This document shows, one piece after another, positions 23,161 through 33,218 of a stretch of 64,000 bases of DNA. Positions within the stretch are counted from its first letter, which is position 1, and each line of letters starts with the position of its first letter. The notes beneath the pieces are model-generated. The model worked only from the letters and a program-made list of their open reading frames with translations. It searched no databases and was not told the DNA's origin. This stretch comes from Avena insularis (Eukaryota > Streptophyta > Magnoliopsida > Poales > Poaceae), in NCBI GenBank assembly GCA_023614405.1, contig CM042686.1, positions 349,068,329 to 349,132,328 on the forward strand. Reading direction: 5' to 3'. Made by a program: the position numbers and the translations under genes.

Positions 23161-24026
23161 ATAAGAACTTGAAAGGCACACTAAGAATACTAAATACACT
23201 AAAGAAGATTTTGTTGCTAAGAAACATGGTAGTGAAAGAGAGCCTTGGGTCCAAAAAACCTATGCCTTTCTCTGATAAGAAACACAAGTCAAAGGAAGAT
23301 GAACACTATAATAAGTTTTGTGAGTGGATGAAACCTTTATTCCTGCTAATTCCTTTGACTAATGCTATTAAATTGCCTCCTTATTCAAAGTATATGAAGG
23401 ATATTGTTTCGAAAAAAGGGAAGATCCCTAATGAAGAAATTTATACTTTGATTGCTAATTATTCCTTTAATGGTAAGGTTCCAAAGAAACTTGGAGACCT
23501 AGGGATTCCAACCATTCCTTGCTCTATTAAAAATAGTTACGTTAGAACTGCTTTGTGTGATTTGGGAGCAGGAGTTAGTGTTATGCCTTTTTCTCTCTAT
23601 AAGAGACTTCAACTGGAAAAACTAATACCAACTGATATATCTTTACAAATGGATGATAAATCTACTACTATTCCTGTTGGTATATGTGAGGATGTACCTG
23701 TTCAAGTGGCTCATAATTGCTTGATATTAACTGATTTTGTTGTGCTTGAAATGCCTGAAGATGATAATATGTCTATTATTCTTGGGAGACCTTTTCTTAA
23801 TACTGCAGGAGATGTGATTAATTGTAATCAATGAAAGGTGACTTTTAGTGTTAATGACAAGGAGCATACTATCTATTTCCCCAAGAAGATTGATAGGACT
23901 TATGGCTTAAATTCAATTGAACATGTTGAGGGCATCCAAGTTGGAGAAATATATTGTCCCATACCACGAGAAAAATATGAAACTATTATGATTGGGACCA
24001 TTGCTATCAAGGTTGAGGTAACATAA
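23161..24026 (+). pseudogene. pol: Athila-like aspartic protease region
   Basis: The frame from about 23157 covers the gag C-terminus (EHYNKFCEWMKPLF, NEEIYTLIANYSFNGK). The protease follows with GIPTIPCSIKN, the active-site segment ALCDLGAGVSVMPFSLYKRL and IILGRPFLNTAGDVI. The catalytic triad reads Asp-Leu-Gly, as is common in plant Athila proteases. TGA at 23832-23834 and TAA at 24024-24026 end it. The polymerase that should follow is absent. Confidence 0.88.
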
Positions 24027-24826
24027 TAATTAGTGGAATACAAAGTTTTGTTTCATATAAAATTGTTTTGGTAACAAGACCTGATCAACCTTGTTAACAA
24101 AGGGATTTTAATGAACAAAACAATGTTTTCACCATGATTATCTCCACTTACTTTTATTTTATCCATTTTAGTTTTTTCTTTCGTTTAGTTTACTTTTCTG
24201 TTGTTAGTTTCTTGCATATTAGAGTGTCTTAGAACTTCTGAAGTTTTAGCTTTGTTTTGTCATTGCATCATTCAGAAACCTTTTTGTGTCAGAAAATCAT
24301 TCATCTATACCTGAAAATTGCTCAAAAATAAAGTGTCTCGAAAAATTCTAGAAAATTCATATTAAATTTTTACGTGAAAAAGGGGCAGAGAAGTGCCTGG
24401 ACAGTACCAGGGGGGCCCACCAGGCAGGCACACCACCTGGTGGCGCGGCCAGCCCAGGGGCGCGCCTGGCCATGGAGTGGGCCACCTCGAGCCCTCCACT
24501 CACTCTCTCACTTCGCGCTGCTCTCTCTCTCTCTCCCGAAAAAACACCAGTTCATTGCTCGAAATCGCGTTCTTGCTGTTCTTGTCCGCGATTTTTCGAT
24601 CTCCTTGCTTAGCCCATCTTTGCTGCTGAAATTTGGAGCATTTGTTCTCCGGTATGTGACTCCTCCGCTTGTCCAAGTAGGTTTGTGTTTAGTGGTTTAT
24701 ATCTTGAGTATTTTGCTGCTGTAGGTGATAGGTTATGAGAGCTTGTAAGCTTGTTCAATGCTTAGAGATATTGTTTTGATGCATGTTTAGGCCTCTTACA
24801 AGTCCCTATGAGTAGTTCCCTTCATT
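24027..24826 (+). other. Junction region where RT, RNase H and integrase are missing
   Basis: Only about 800 bases separate protease from the downstream ORF, whereas RT-RNase H-integrase needs about 3 kb. The text is AT-rich and noncoding to 24370. Then a GC-rich stretch (24400-24480, ggcccaccaggcaggcacaccacc) resembles the LTR segment at 20740-20800. No pol motif is visible on either strand. Confidence 0.75.
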
Positions 24827-25996
24827 ATGTATTCACTTTGCAATCACTTGTATAATGGATGTTTAAATTTCAGAATATCAAAGATTAACAACCACACATT
24901 TGGAGAAATATTTGAGAGGGACACACCTAGGAGGTCAAGGCTCTCAAGATCGGCATCTCAGTTTAGGCCTTCATACAACGAAGACCTTATTGCACCATGC
25001 TTTGGCAATGAAGGAGGTGAGGGAGATGCTCACCAATCTATTTTTCCTTGTTTTACCTTTTTGCAAGCTGCAGGGATCCTCGATGATTTCTTACTACTAG
25101 TTCAGAGGGTCAGTTTATCCTCATACATGGAAGATGAGAGTGAGCAATATGCCGTTCTCACCAAAACTTTCGTTGAGAGTTTCGTTTTCACTAACACCCC
25201 CTATCAGTCAACTGTTTCTTTCATAATTTATAATCTGCCTATTACCATGTCATTGGAAAGATTTTGCAGAATTATAGGTATAGGCATGACGGGGATAGTG
25301 AAGAAGATCCAAGGTCGACCCGCTGATTTGCTGGAGCTCTATCGAAGTGTGACAAATGACGATGACCGCATAGCTCAGCGCTGGTAGATAAGAAACATCC
25401 AACTCCCAGCTCTTAGATACTTTGCTTATTACCTTGCCACTAGAATTCTTGGTAGGGAGAACACAAGTAATATCTCCAATTATCATTTAGCCTTCCTTGC
25501 TGTTGCACTTAATAATGATACCCGGTACAATCTTGGCTCTCTCATTGCTTGTCGCCTAGCTGCTAGGGGACCTATTTATGGGGGCATTATTGCTTCACGC
25601 ATGGTTACTGCATTATAACTTTCTATGAATCCTAATGATACTGTATTGGCGCCACAAAGGCTTGATATTGCTTCCATGAAAACACATCACTTCATCACTC
25701 CTAACTCTGATACGGACAGTTCAGTATACATGATGTTGTTTACTGACGGGGATGAAAGGTAGATTCCTTTGCCGCAATCTACTTTGTTCAGTATTCGTAG
25801 GAGGCTATGGTCATGTTCCAAGGAGGTGGTGGACGAGCAGCTCCGCTTGCTTGGTTTCCACAGGCAGCACCAGGAGAATGTGCCTTCCTACGACTACTCT
25901 GCGCACTATGGTGGGGCATCCTCGAGCTCGCACCAGGACAAGGGTACCTCCTCACCGTACTACGGAGGCGCTCCATCTTGGCCAGCTTGGGATTGA
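24827..25996 (+). pseudogene. Athila ORF-1-type protein in the env position
   Basis: One frame runs through this interval with three in-frame stops (25385, 25618 and 25762). Recognisable segments are SLSSYMEDESEQYAVLTK, YNLPITMSLERFCRIIGI, IRNIQLPALRYFAYYLATRI and SLIACRLAARGPIYGGIIASR, then a Ser/Tyr/Gly-rich tail. This is the plant ATHILA ORF-1 family protein, found after pol in Athila elements. Its role is unknown and it has sometimes been called env-like. I see no clear transmembrane segment. The best start is unclear because the upstream part is noncoding. Confidence 0.75.
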
Positions 25997-28304
25997 TACG
26001 CACTTAGGCCAAAAGCCTAACCTTGGGGGAGGTACACCGACATCACACTCATCTCCATATCATGTTTAGTCGGCACTTTGTATATCCATGCTTCATTCTC
26101 TTTTTAGTTTTCGCTCTTTCTTTACTTTCACTTTCTAAAACACAAAAGACCAAAAATATTTCCGTTGTTTCTCTTTGTTTGCTTGTTCTTCTTTTTGCCT
26201 TGGTTTGCTTTTTCCTTTTTGCATTGTTTGAACTGTTCGAAAAACCCAAAAAGATTTTGCTTTGCTTGTTTTTCCTTTTTGTTCTTGCCTTTAAAAATCA
26301 AAAACACCAAAAATATTTGTTGGTCTTCTTTGGTTTTGTGAAGTTTGTTGCAGGGTTCAGTAGTCCTTAGTGGAATTTGGTTTCATGGTATTATTCAAGC
26401 TACACAAGTGAAGGGCAATAATGAGGATTAATGACAACATGAGGTGTGGTAAGAGGCTGGTATCAAACTCTAATTGTTTTCATTTTTGTACATATACTCA
26501 TCATTGTGGGCATGCTTAGTCTATTCATGGAGGGTGTATGTTATTTATGGATGCTTAGTAGTTCTTTCTTTCTTATGATTAGCTCTAGCTTTCTAATAGT
26601 TCGTAGCATGTCATATGAATGTTTGCTTGCATTGCTCTATTCATAACTTGGTATGACACTGTGGTATCCTCATCTGAATGTTTCACTTGAATTGACTTGG
26701 CACATGTCCATTCATGCATATGACTGAAACAATAATCAGTTAAGCCTCGATGAATTATTTTGCCTCAGGGGTCTTGAATCACTTTCATGCCATGATTAGT
26801 CATGTTTTGTTACAAGCATGATTATGACAGTTATTGGTCTCTCGTTTGTCGCTCCCTTACTATTGCTAGCCTTCACTTGCACTGAGTATGAGCTCTACTC
26901 GTGTTTCCAATTCCCTAAAAGCAATATTGCCAAAGTGTCCACCATACCTACCTACTAGCATCATTTGTTGTTCTGTGCATATTCAATATGCCTAGTTTTC
27001 TTCCAAATAAAAATGTTTGCTTGTTATGAGAAAGTTAGTTAGTAAAGCTCTCACGAACTTGATGGCACACTTTATTTCTTGCACTTAATAAACCTGAACC
27101 ATCGTGACTGTCCATGAAAGTTATATGCTTGCAAATTATAGGCTGGGGATTAGCAGAACCGTGCTGTCACGGGGAACGCTTTCAACACCTGTAAATATAT
27201 ACCCCGTTGATATCATGCTCTTTTGTTTGTGGATGTCGTCGGTGTGAAATAAAAGGGGAGCTTGTAAGTCCATGGAGTTATGTATGTGTGTTAGAGAAAC
27301 GCCTGGGCCGCTGGTCTAATCCATGCCTAATCATGGTGGAAACCTGTAGCGTAACCATAATGAGTATCTATGAAGCATTCTTCTTATAAAAAAAGAAGAG
27401 AGATAGCTATTGAGAAAAACAAAAAAAGGAAGAGATATGAGAAAAGAGGAAAGAGAGAAAAAGCACCATTTTCCCATGGTAAATAAGGAGATTGTTGAGA
27501 TACTTGTTGTATGCTTGCCTTGTCATTTTGATATGGGGATTCTTCCGTATCATCGGGCAAGGGGTACCCCGTTGGCGGTTCTCTATGATACGCACGTACT
27601 TACTATGACAAGAACTTACCGGTAACTAAAGTTGAGTAGAATGAGGAGTGGCCCTCGTACTCAAGGGACATAAGATTTCCAGTTTATAGTCTGTCAAGCA
27701 TATAACTCGGATTGGACCTCACTTTCACCTTAACCATTTAAAGATGCTTATGATAGGGGCAATGAGAGCTCAAAGCTAATGAGTACCATACTTTCAGCAT
27801 TTGGAAGCCTTTCAAACTTTTCAAAACCTTTTCATTCCCTTGTTGAGTCACCACCTATTCTTTGAGCACTTTCTTGAGAGCATAGTTGTCATTCTTAGTA
27901 TAATGTGCTTGTCTCAAAACTTGATTAATTGTATTATGACTTTGATGCTCGTATCTTTGACATCTTTACTTCTAGTCTTCACTTGAACTTCAGAGGTGTC
28001 TTGGCATTTATGTTTGCTCTACAATCAAAGGCAAGCGAGATACCACTCTATCATACCTTTTTATGAGCATTACAATGTTTCTTATGTTCATGTTTCATGC
28101 TACTTATTATTTTTGAGTTGGAATCTCTTCATATATTGCAATGACTATTGAGTAAACTTAGTTGCATACTCTTTATTATGAATTGCCTGAGTGGTTGACC
28201 ATATACTGAGAATATATACATCTTATGAAGCAAATGTGTTCGTGAAAGTTTCTTTTATCGCACTCAGTTTTCAACTGAATTGCTTCAGGACAAGCAATAA
28301 GCTA
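25997..28304 (+). other. Long 3' noncoding region of the Athila-like element
   Basis: T-rich, no protein motif on either strand. Short open frames here are low-complexity Phe/Leu/Ser or Lys runs. Such an untranslated stretch before the 3' LTR is usual in Triticeae Athila elements. Confidence 0.6.
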
Positions 28305-28318
28305 AGCTTGGGGGGAAT
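28305..28318 (+). other. Polypurine tract
   Basis: The text agcttggggggaat ends directly before the 3' LTR start at 28319. It is the expected primer for plus-strand cDNA synthesis. Confidence 0.8.
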
Positions 28319-29701
28319 TGATACGTCCCAAATGTATCTACTTTCCCGAACACTTTTGCTATTGTTTTTCCTCTAAACTTGTGTGATTTGGATATAACTA
28401 ACACGAACTGACGCTGTTTTCAGCAGAATTACCTTGGTGTCTAGTTTTTGCGCAGAAAATCAACTATCAGGAAAAATCCCGGAAAATATGCCAAAAATCC
28501 TATTTCACCAGAAGACTCACGGAGCCAGAAGACGAGACGGAGTAGGGCCACGAGGGGCCCACACCACCTGGTCGCGCGGGCCAGGCCAGGCCGCGCCTGG
28601 GGGTGGTGTGGCCACCTCGGCTGCCCCTTCAGCCTCCCTCTTCGCATATAAGTTGCCTCTTGACCTAAAAACCAAGGGGGGTTCGACGTTTTTCCAGAAA
28701 GAGTTCCGCTATGCTGCCACCACCAGATTCCATGATTCGGAACCAGAAACTCCGTTCTGGCACCCTGCCGGGACGGGGAATTGGAGGAGATCATCACCAT
28801 CGCTTCTCCATCGACCATCCATGTTTCCCCCATCTATGAGTGAGTAATCCCCCACTGTAGGCTATGGGGATGGTAGGGATTGGATGAGATCATTCATGTA
28901 ATGGCATCAAATTGTTAGGGCATGGTGCCTAGTATCTATTATTAGTGCTTTTTGACTTTGTTGAAACTTGTTATGCTTAATGCGTGTCACTAGGGCCCGA
29001 GTGCCATGATTTCAGATTTGAACATGTTATTGATTCATTATGATATTATTGTTTATGGTCTTACCTGCAAGTTGTACACACATGTTGTTGTCCAGAACCA
29101 AAAGCCCCGAAGTGATAACAATCGGGATAACCAGAGGGAATGGCTTTGATGTGAGGATCACATGTGTTCATGGAGTGTTAATGCTTTGCTCCGGTGCTCT
29201 ATTAAAAGGAGCACCTTAATTGCCAGTAGTTCCCTTGAGGCCCCGCTGCAAACGGGATGGTAGGACAAAATATGTTGTGCATGTTATCATTGCGAGCACG
29301 TATGACTATATATGGAACACATGCCTATGATTATTTAGTACTTGGATGCTTTATCTTATTTATCTACAAATGCCCTATGTCTTGATTGCCATATGAATTA
29401 TCTTGTCCATGCAACGCCCGTCCATCCATCCCTATGCCTACCGCGCTTTAATCCTACTGTTTACTGCAATTGTTACTACTGTCTTTACCTTTACTACTGC
29501 TATTACTTTGCTATTGCTACTACAAAACTGCTGCTACTGATAAACTGCTGCGAGCAAGATTGTTTCCAGGTGCAGCTGAATTGACAACTCGGTTGTTAAG
29601 TCTTATCAATATTCTTTAGCTACCCTTGTGTCGAATGAATAAATTGGTTTTCACTTCCCTCGAAAATACTGCGATACATCCCCTATACTTGTGGGTCATC
29701 A
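28319..29701 (+). repeat. 3' LTR of the Athila-like element
   Basis: About 1383 bp, starting tgatacgtcccaaatg and ending gggtcatca. It keeps the TATA-like catataag (28645-28652) lost from the 5' copy. It is followed by accac, the right target duplication. Confidence 0.92.
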
Positions 29702-30077
29702 ACCACCATGGTTATACCTGATGCCTCCACGAAGAATGCTTCCGCCAAAAACTGATCCATGGGTACTCGCGAGCCAAGTTTACCAATGTTTCTTCATCAC
29801 CGACCCGTCAAAGCCAAGCCGTGTTTTCGTGAGGAGCGGTAAGAGGAGCATCATCGGAATGGACGGACCCGCCAACGAGCAAGACTTAGAAAAGAACAGC
29901 GATCTGCAGATTGAAGAGGAATTCGACAAGTACTTCGACAAGCCGACTGATGTAGGAAAAAGGAAGACCACCATACCTACTAAAGGTTATCCATTCACGA
30001 GAAGAAACCTTAACCTTCTCGGGCTAAAGTATTCAACCGCAAGGAAGAAGGGCAAGAAGATTGCAAAGAGACACTAG
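29702..30077 (+). pseudogene. CACTA transposase, C-terminal part
   Basis: Resumes the transposase coding cut at 20496. It holds the end of the DUF4216-type domain (VLASQVYQCFFITDP, KPSRVFVRSGKRSIIGMDG), an acidic segment and a basic C-terminus ending KKGKKIAKRH at the stop 30075-30077. A one-base shift near 29745 separates the first codons after the insertion from the rest. Confidence 0.9.
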
Positions 30078-30107
30078 ATTTATGAAGAATATTGGTGTGT
30101 ATGGATA

Positions 30108-30248
30108 TTGCCTATGTACTTGCAAATGGATGCCCTTGTTTTAAATAAATTAATAATTGCCTATGTACTTGCAAATGGATGTCCTTGTTTTAAATAAATT
30201 AATAATTGCTTATGTACTTGCAAATGGATGTCCTTGTTTTAAATAGAT
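30108..30248. repeat. 49-bp tandem repeat, nearly three copies
   Basis: The unit beginning ttgcctatgtacttgcaaatg recurs at 30108, 30157 and 30206 with one or two differences. It lies just after the transposase stop, in the presumed 3' untranslated region. Confidence 0.92.
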
Positions 30249-30392
30249 TTGTGAATGTTAAACTTAATTACTATTTGTTGAAAAATATACTAGATATTAA
30301 TGACAAGTTTTTAGGAACATATTAAAAAAATTAATGGTAAACTTAATTACTTCCACAAGTATTTAGGAAAATATTTTGTAAAATATTAAAAA

Positions 30393-30472
30393 ACCGAGAG
30401 AGCCAGGAATCGAACCTGGCTCCTCTAGCAACAGCAGATGCAGCATAGTGTCGACCACTGCGGTAGCATTGT
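30393..30472 (-). ncRNA. tRNA-like block with internal A and B boxes
   Basis: Read on the minus strand, an A-box-like taccgcagtgg (30465-30455) is followed 38 bases later by a perfect B box ggttcgattcc (30416-30406). The B box is the loop of a T-arm hairpin, CCAGG/CCTGG. After it comes ctctctcggtttt, a possible acceptor and short T run. Seven-base acceptor pairing is poor, so this is not a normal tRNA gene. It may be a decayed tRNA or a pol III promoter module carried in the CACTA element between its two genes. Confidence 0.5.
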
Positions 30473-30521
30473 GTAGTTGACACATATAGGGCATCGTTAT
30501 TTTTGACTAAGTGCCAAATAC

Positions 30522-30557
30522 CATTGGCGCATATCTGGAAATATGCGCCACAAATAT
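30522..30557. repeat. Internal copy of the CACTA subterminal palindrome
   Basis: The text ccattggcgcatatctgg-aaatatgcgccaca has the same arms as the terminal units (atggcgcat/atgcgcca). It lies far from either end, just upstream of the leader of the second gene. Confidence 0.8.
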
Positions 30558-33218
30558 TTGATACTTAGCCAAAAAACGTTCTGCCTTGATCGTTCTCTTC
30601 CTTTCTTCTCTCTCACATACAGAATCCCCAACCTCTCCGCCTCCCCTCTCGCGATTGAGCCCCCTGCCACCGCCCACCACCGGAGGAGTCGCCCTGCCGC
30701 CCCTGCCACCGATGAGCCTCCCCAACCCCTCCCCCTCCCCTCCCCCTCCCCTCCCCCTCCCTTCCCCTGATCCCCGTGTCTCCGCCACCAGGAGCGTCAC
30801 CCCGTCCCTGTGGAGCAAGTAGGAGGAGGAGGAGCACCAGGAGCACTGCCCCGTCCCCGTGGCGCCACTAGGTGGAGGAGCGATGCCCCTCCCTGTCGAG
30901 CACCAGATGCCTCCCCTGCCTATCGAGCACCAGGCGCCGCCCCCTTCCCCGTCGAGCACCAGGCGCTGCCTCCTCCCCCGTCAGGCGTGCGGAAGCATCC
31001 ACCACCTCTACTACGCTATCGGCCACCTCAGGTTGAGGTCTCCCTCCCCTCTCCCCTCTCACTGAATTTGCTCTAGGGTTTGCTCTAGGGTTCTAGGGTT
31101 TGGTATGCATTGCTCCCTACTAGGTGTATGTTGGTATGCATTGCTGTAGAACACATGTTGGAATGATTATTATTCTGCTATATATGTGTTCTCCCCAACA
31201 AGATACAATGATAGCCCTCAGAACCAGAGTCATGATTCAGTGAGAACACTGGATAATTTAGAAGGTGACAAATTGTTCTTATGCTTATGACGAATGTGCC
31301 ATTATTTAACTTGGGTATTATGAAGAATGCTTGGTGATACTGCTAGAATTGGCAAAGAGATACTGTACCTAGTGCTTCATATGTGTACTCTGCATCTTTC
31401 AACCGTTGGTCTGGGTTGACAGCTTAACATGTTGTAAGTCTTGGATTTTAATCCTTTGTGGCCCTGTCCTGTCATCATGATGAGGCTGTTGAGGCTATAT
31501 TTTTTTAACTTTGCTCTTACGAACATGCTACCAGATTTATTTAAGTGTGCAAGCAACAGTAGGCATGGCATATTTAAACACACACATCACCAGATGGTGG
31601 AGTATAAACATCACCAGATTGTATAAACACACACATCACCAGATTGTATAAACCCATACTATTGAACACAATGATAAGTAGCAGACTAGAGGTAAGATGT
31701 GGCTGGGGTTAATATTTTTTATTCTTCTTACTTCATTTGTTTTGACATATTTCTTGCATGTTTTCAACCCAATTTGTTTTGTCACAAACACAAGTAATTG
31801 TCGATGCAATAGTTACTTTGTCACTAAAATAGCACATGCATTTATAGATTAATTCCTGATGGTGTCATGGTGTACTATGTCTTAGTAAATTTAAATGTCG
31901 ACAATGATGTGTTAGATGTTGGAGCAAAGTTCACATGCATATCATCTAGCTCTTTCACTTGCAGCTTTTTTGCTTTGCCATTCTATGTGATGTGTGAGCC
32001 TAATCTAGAAAATTAGGCTGCTTATCTTAACCCAACTGTTCCATAAACCTGTATGGCTACACCTTCCCTGTAATTTCAGAGTGATAACATACAAACATGG
32101 GAGTTCTAGAGAAAAAGCACTTTTTAAGTTGACATTTCGCATGACTGAAACATTTTCCAAGTCCTATTTATCCAGACACTCCTAATCCTACTTAGCTACA
32201 TGAACATGTGCTAGGTTGTTACTTCCTCCGTCCCAAAATATGACTTCACTTTGACTAAATACATACATATTTAGACAAAGTGAAATCACTTATTTTGAAA
32301 CCAAGGGAGTACATATATTGTAAGGGAGTACTTATACTTGTGATCAGGCCAGTCCAAGAAAATGAATGCATATTACTTTCTCTCGAATGCCTCTACTGAA
32401 TATGCATTCCCTTTCACAATCAGAGTTTCAAAGTTGCATAAGAAACAACTAGTTAATAGTATCAAGCTACCTGCTCAAAAAGGTGGTAGAGTGCTAGGAA
32501 GGTTTTCTTCTTAGCAAGGTCTCCAAAAGCCCCAAGTACAACGATAGAGAGGGTATACCACTGATGATTTTTCTCGAGTTCCAACTACTTGCATGAAAAT
32601 ATAACAATAAATAAGGCTTGAGAAGTTTAAAATTGATCCAAGTGTCAACATAACTGCTTATTCATATAGGAAACTATCTGTGATTTTATCTGCAAGCAAA
32701 AAATACTATACAATGTTACTGGTTACTTGAGATTCTTCACTTATGAATCTATCTGATTGTATTTTGTATATCTTTTATAGTACATAATACTAAATAGCAT
32801 TATATTGGTTACTTTAGATAATATAAAATGGTTTTATCTATCCCCAACTAATGAGCTCTGCTCCATTGCACTATATTACATCGTGGGGGTACAATCTGGT
32901 GATGTGTGTTACAGGGGTTTTACTGTGTAGATCTAGGGATATCAATCTGGTACCGTGCATATCCATATGCTCCAAGTTCTATTTTCTGTTTTTGCTCTTT
33001 GTATATGTATGATTGGATGGCTATCATCAATTTTGTATGAAAACTATTGCAGGGAATTCATTTGAGTTGCCCGTTTCTCCCAAAGTGTTGATTCACTTCC
33101 GTTTCGGTTAAGAAATGGGCAGTCCTAGGTCAAAAAAATAGCAAAGGTCATGCCGAATTTTTCGGTCGACTCTAGCTTGTACTAATTACATTGTTGCCTT
33201 TTTCTATGAAGAGCAAAC
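30558..33218 (+). other. Leader and upstream region of the second CACTA gene
   Basis: From 30590 a pyrimidine- and Pro-codon-rich leader resembles the one at 16690-16800 before the transposase. No protein is supported. The region contains a Stowaway MITE (32222-32309), short cacatcaccagattgtataaac repeats (31573-31660) and an inverted copy of them at 32891-32910. The motif ttccgtttcgg (about 33097) also occurs in the transposase leader (about 17176), so the two genes share leader sequence. Confidence 0.55.
32222..32309. mobile_element. Stowaway-type MITE (Tc1/Mariner)
   Basis: An 88-bp element with terminal inverted repeats cttcctccgtcccaaaata and, on the other end, tattttgaaaccaagggag. It is flanked by TA on both sides (32220-32221 and 32310-32311). 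The cctccgtccca end and TA duplication are those of Triticeae Stowaway MITEs. It has no coding capacity. Confidence 0.88.

Larger units (their letters stand above)
20496..29701 (+). mobile_element. Athila-lineage Ty3/gypsy element inserted in the CACTA transposase
   Basis: LTRs are 20496-21871 and 28319-29701, starting tgatacgtcc and ending gggtcatca. The tRNA-Asp type primer site is at 21883 and a polypurine tract precedes 28319. The target duplication is accaa (20491-20495) and accac (29702-29706), one base different. The LTR start is that of very common Triticeae gypsy families (Sabrina/WHAM group); the exact family is not claimed. Gag and protease remain, RT, RNase H and integrase are absent, and an ORF in the Athila third-ORF position remains. 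Such deletion copies depend on other elements for mobility. Confidence 0.92.

Noticed and set aside
26023..26370. A 115-codon frame with hydrophobic Phe/Leu runs
   Set aside because: Made by T-rich noncoding sequence of the Athila-like element; the opposite strand gives a matching Lys-rich frame.
30393..30472. A functional tRNA gene
   Set aside because: The T-arm and boxes are good but the seven-base acceptor does not pair and the anticodon arm is unclear, so it is called tRNA-like only.
31070..31105. Interstitial telomere-like repeat (ctagggttt-like)
   Set aside because: Only three imperfect copies, with ctagggtt interrupted by other bases; this is common in plant leaders and is not a telomeric array.
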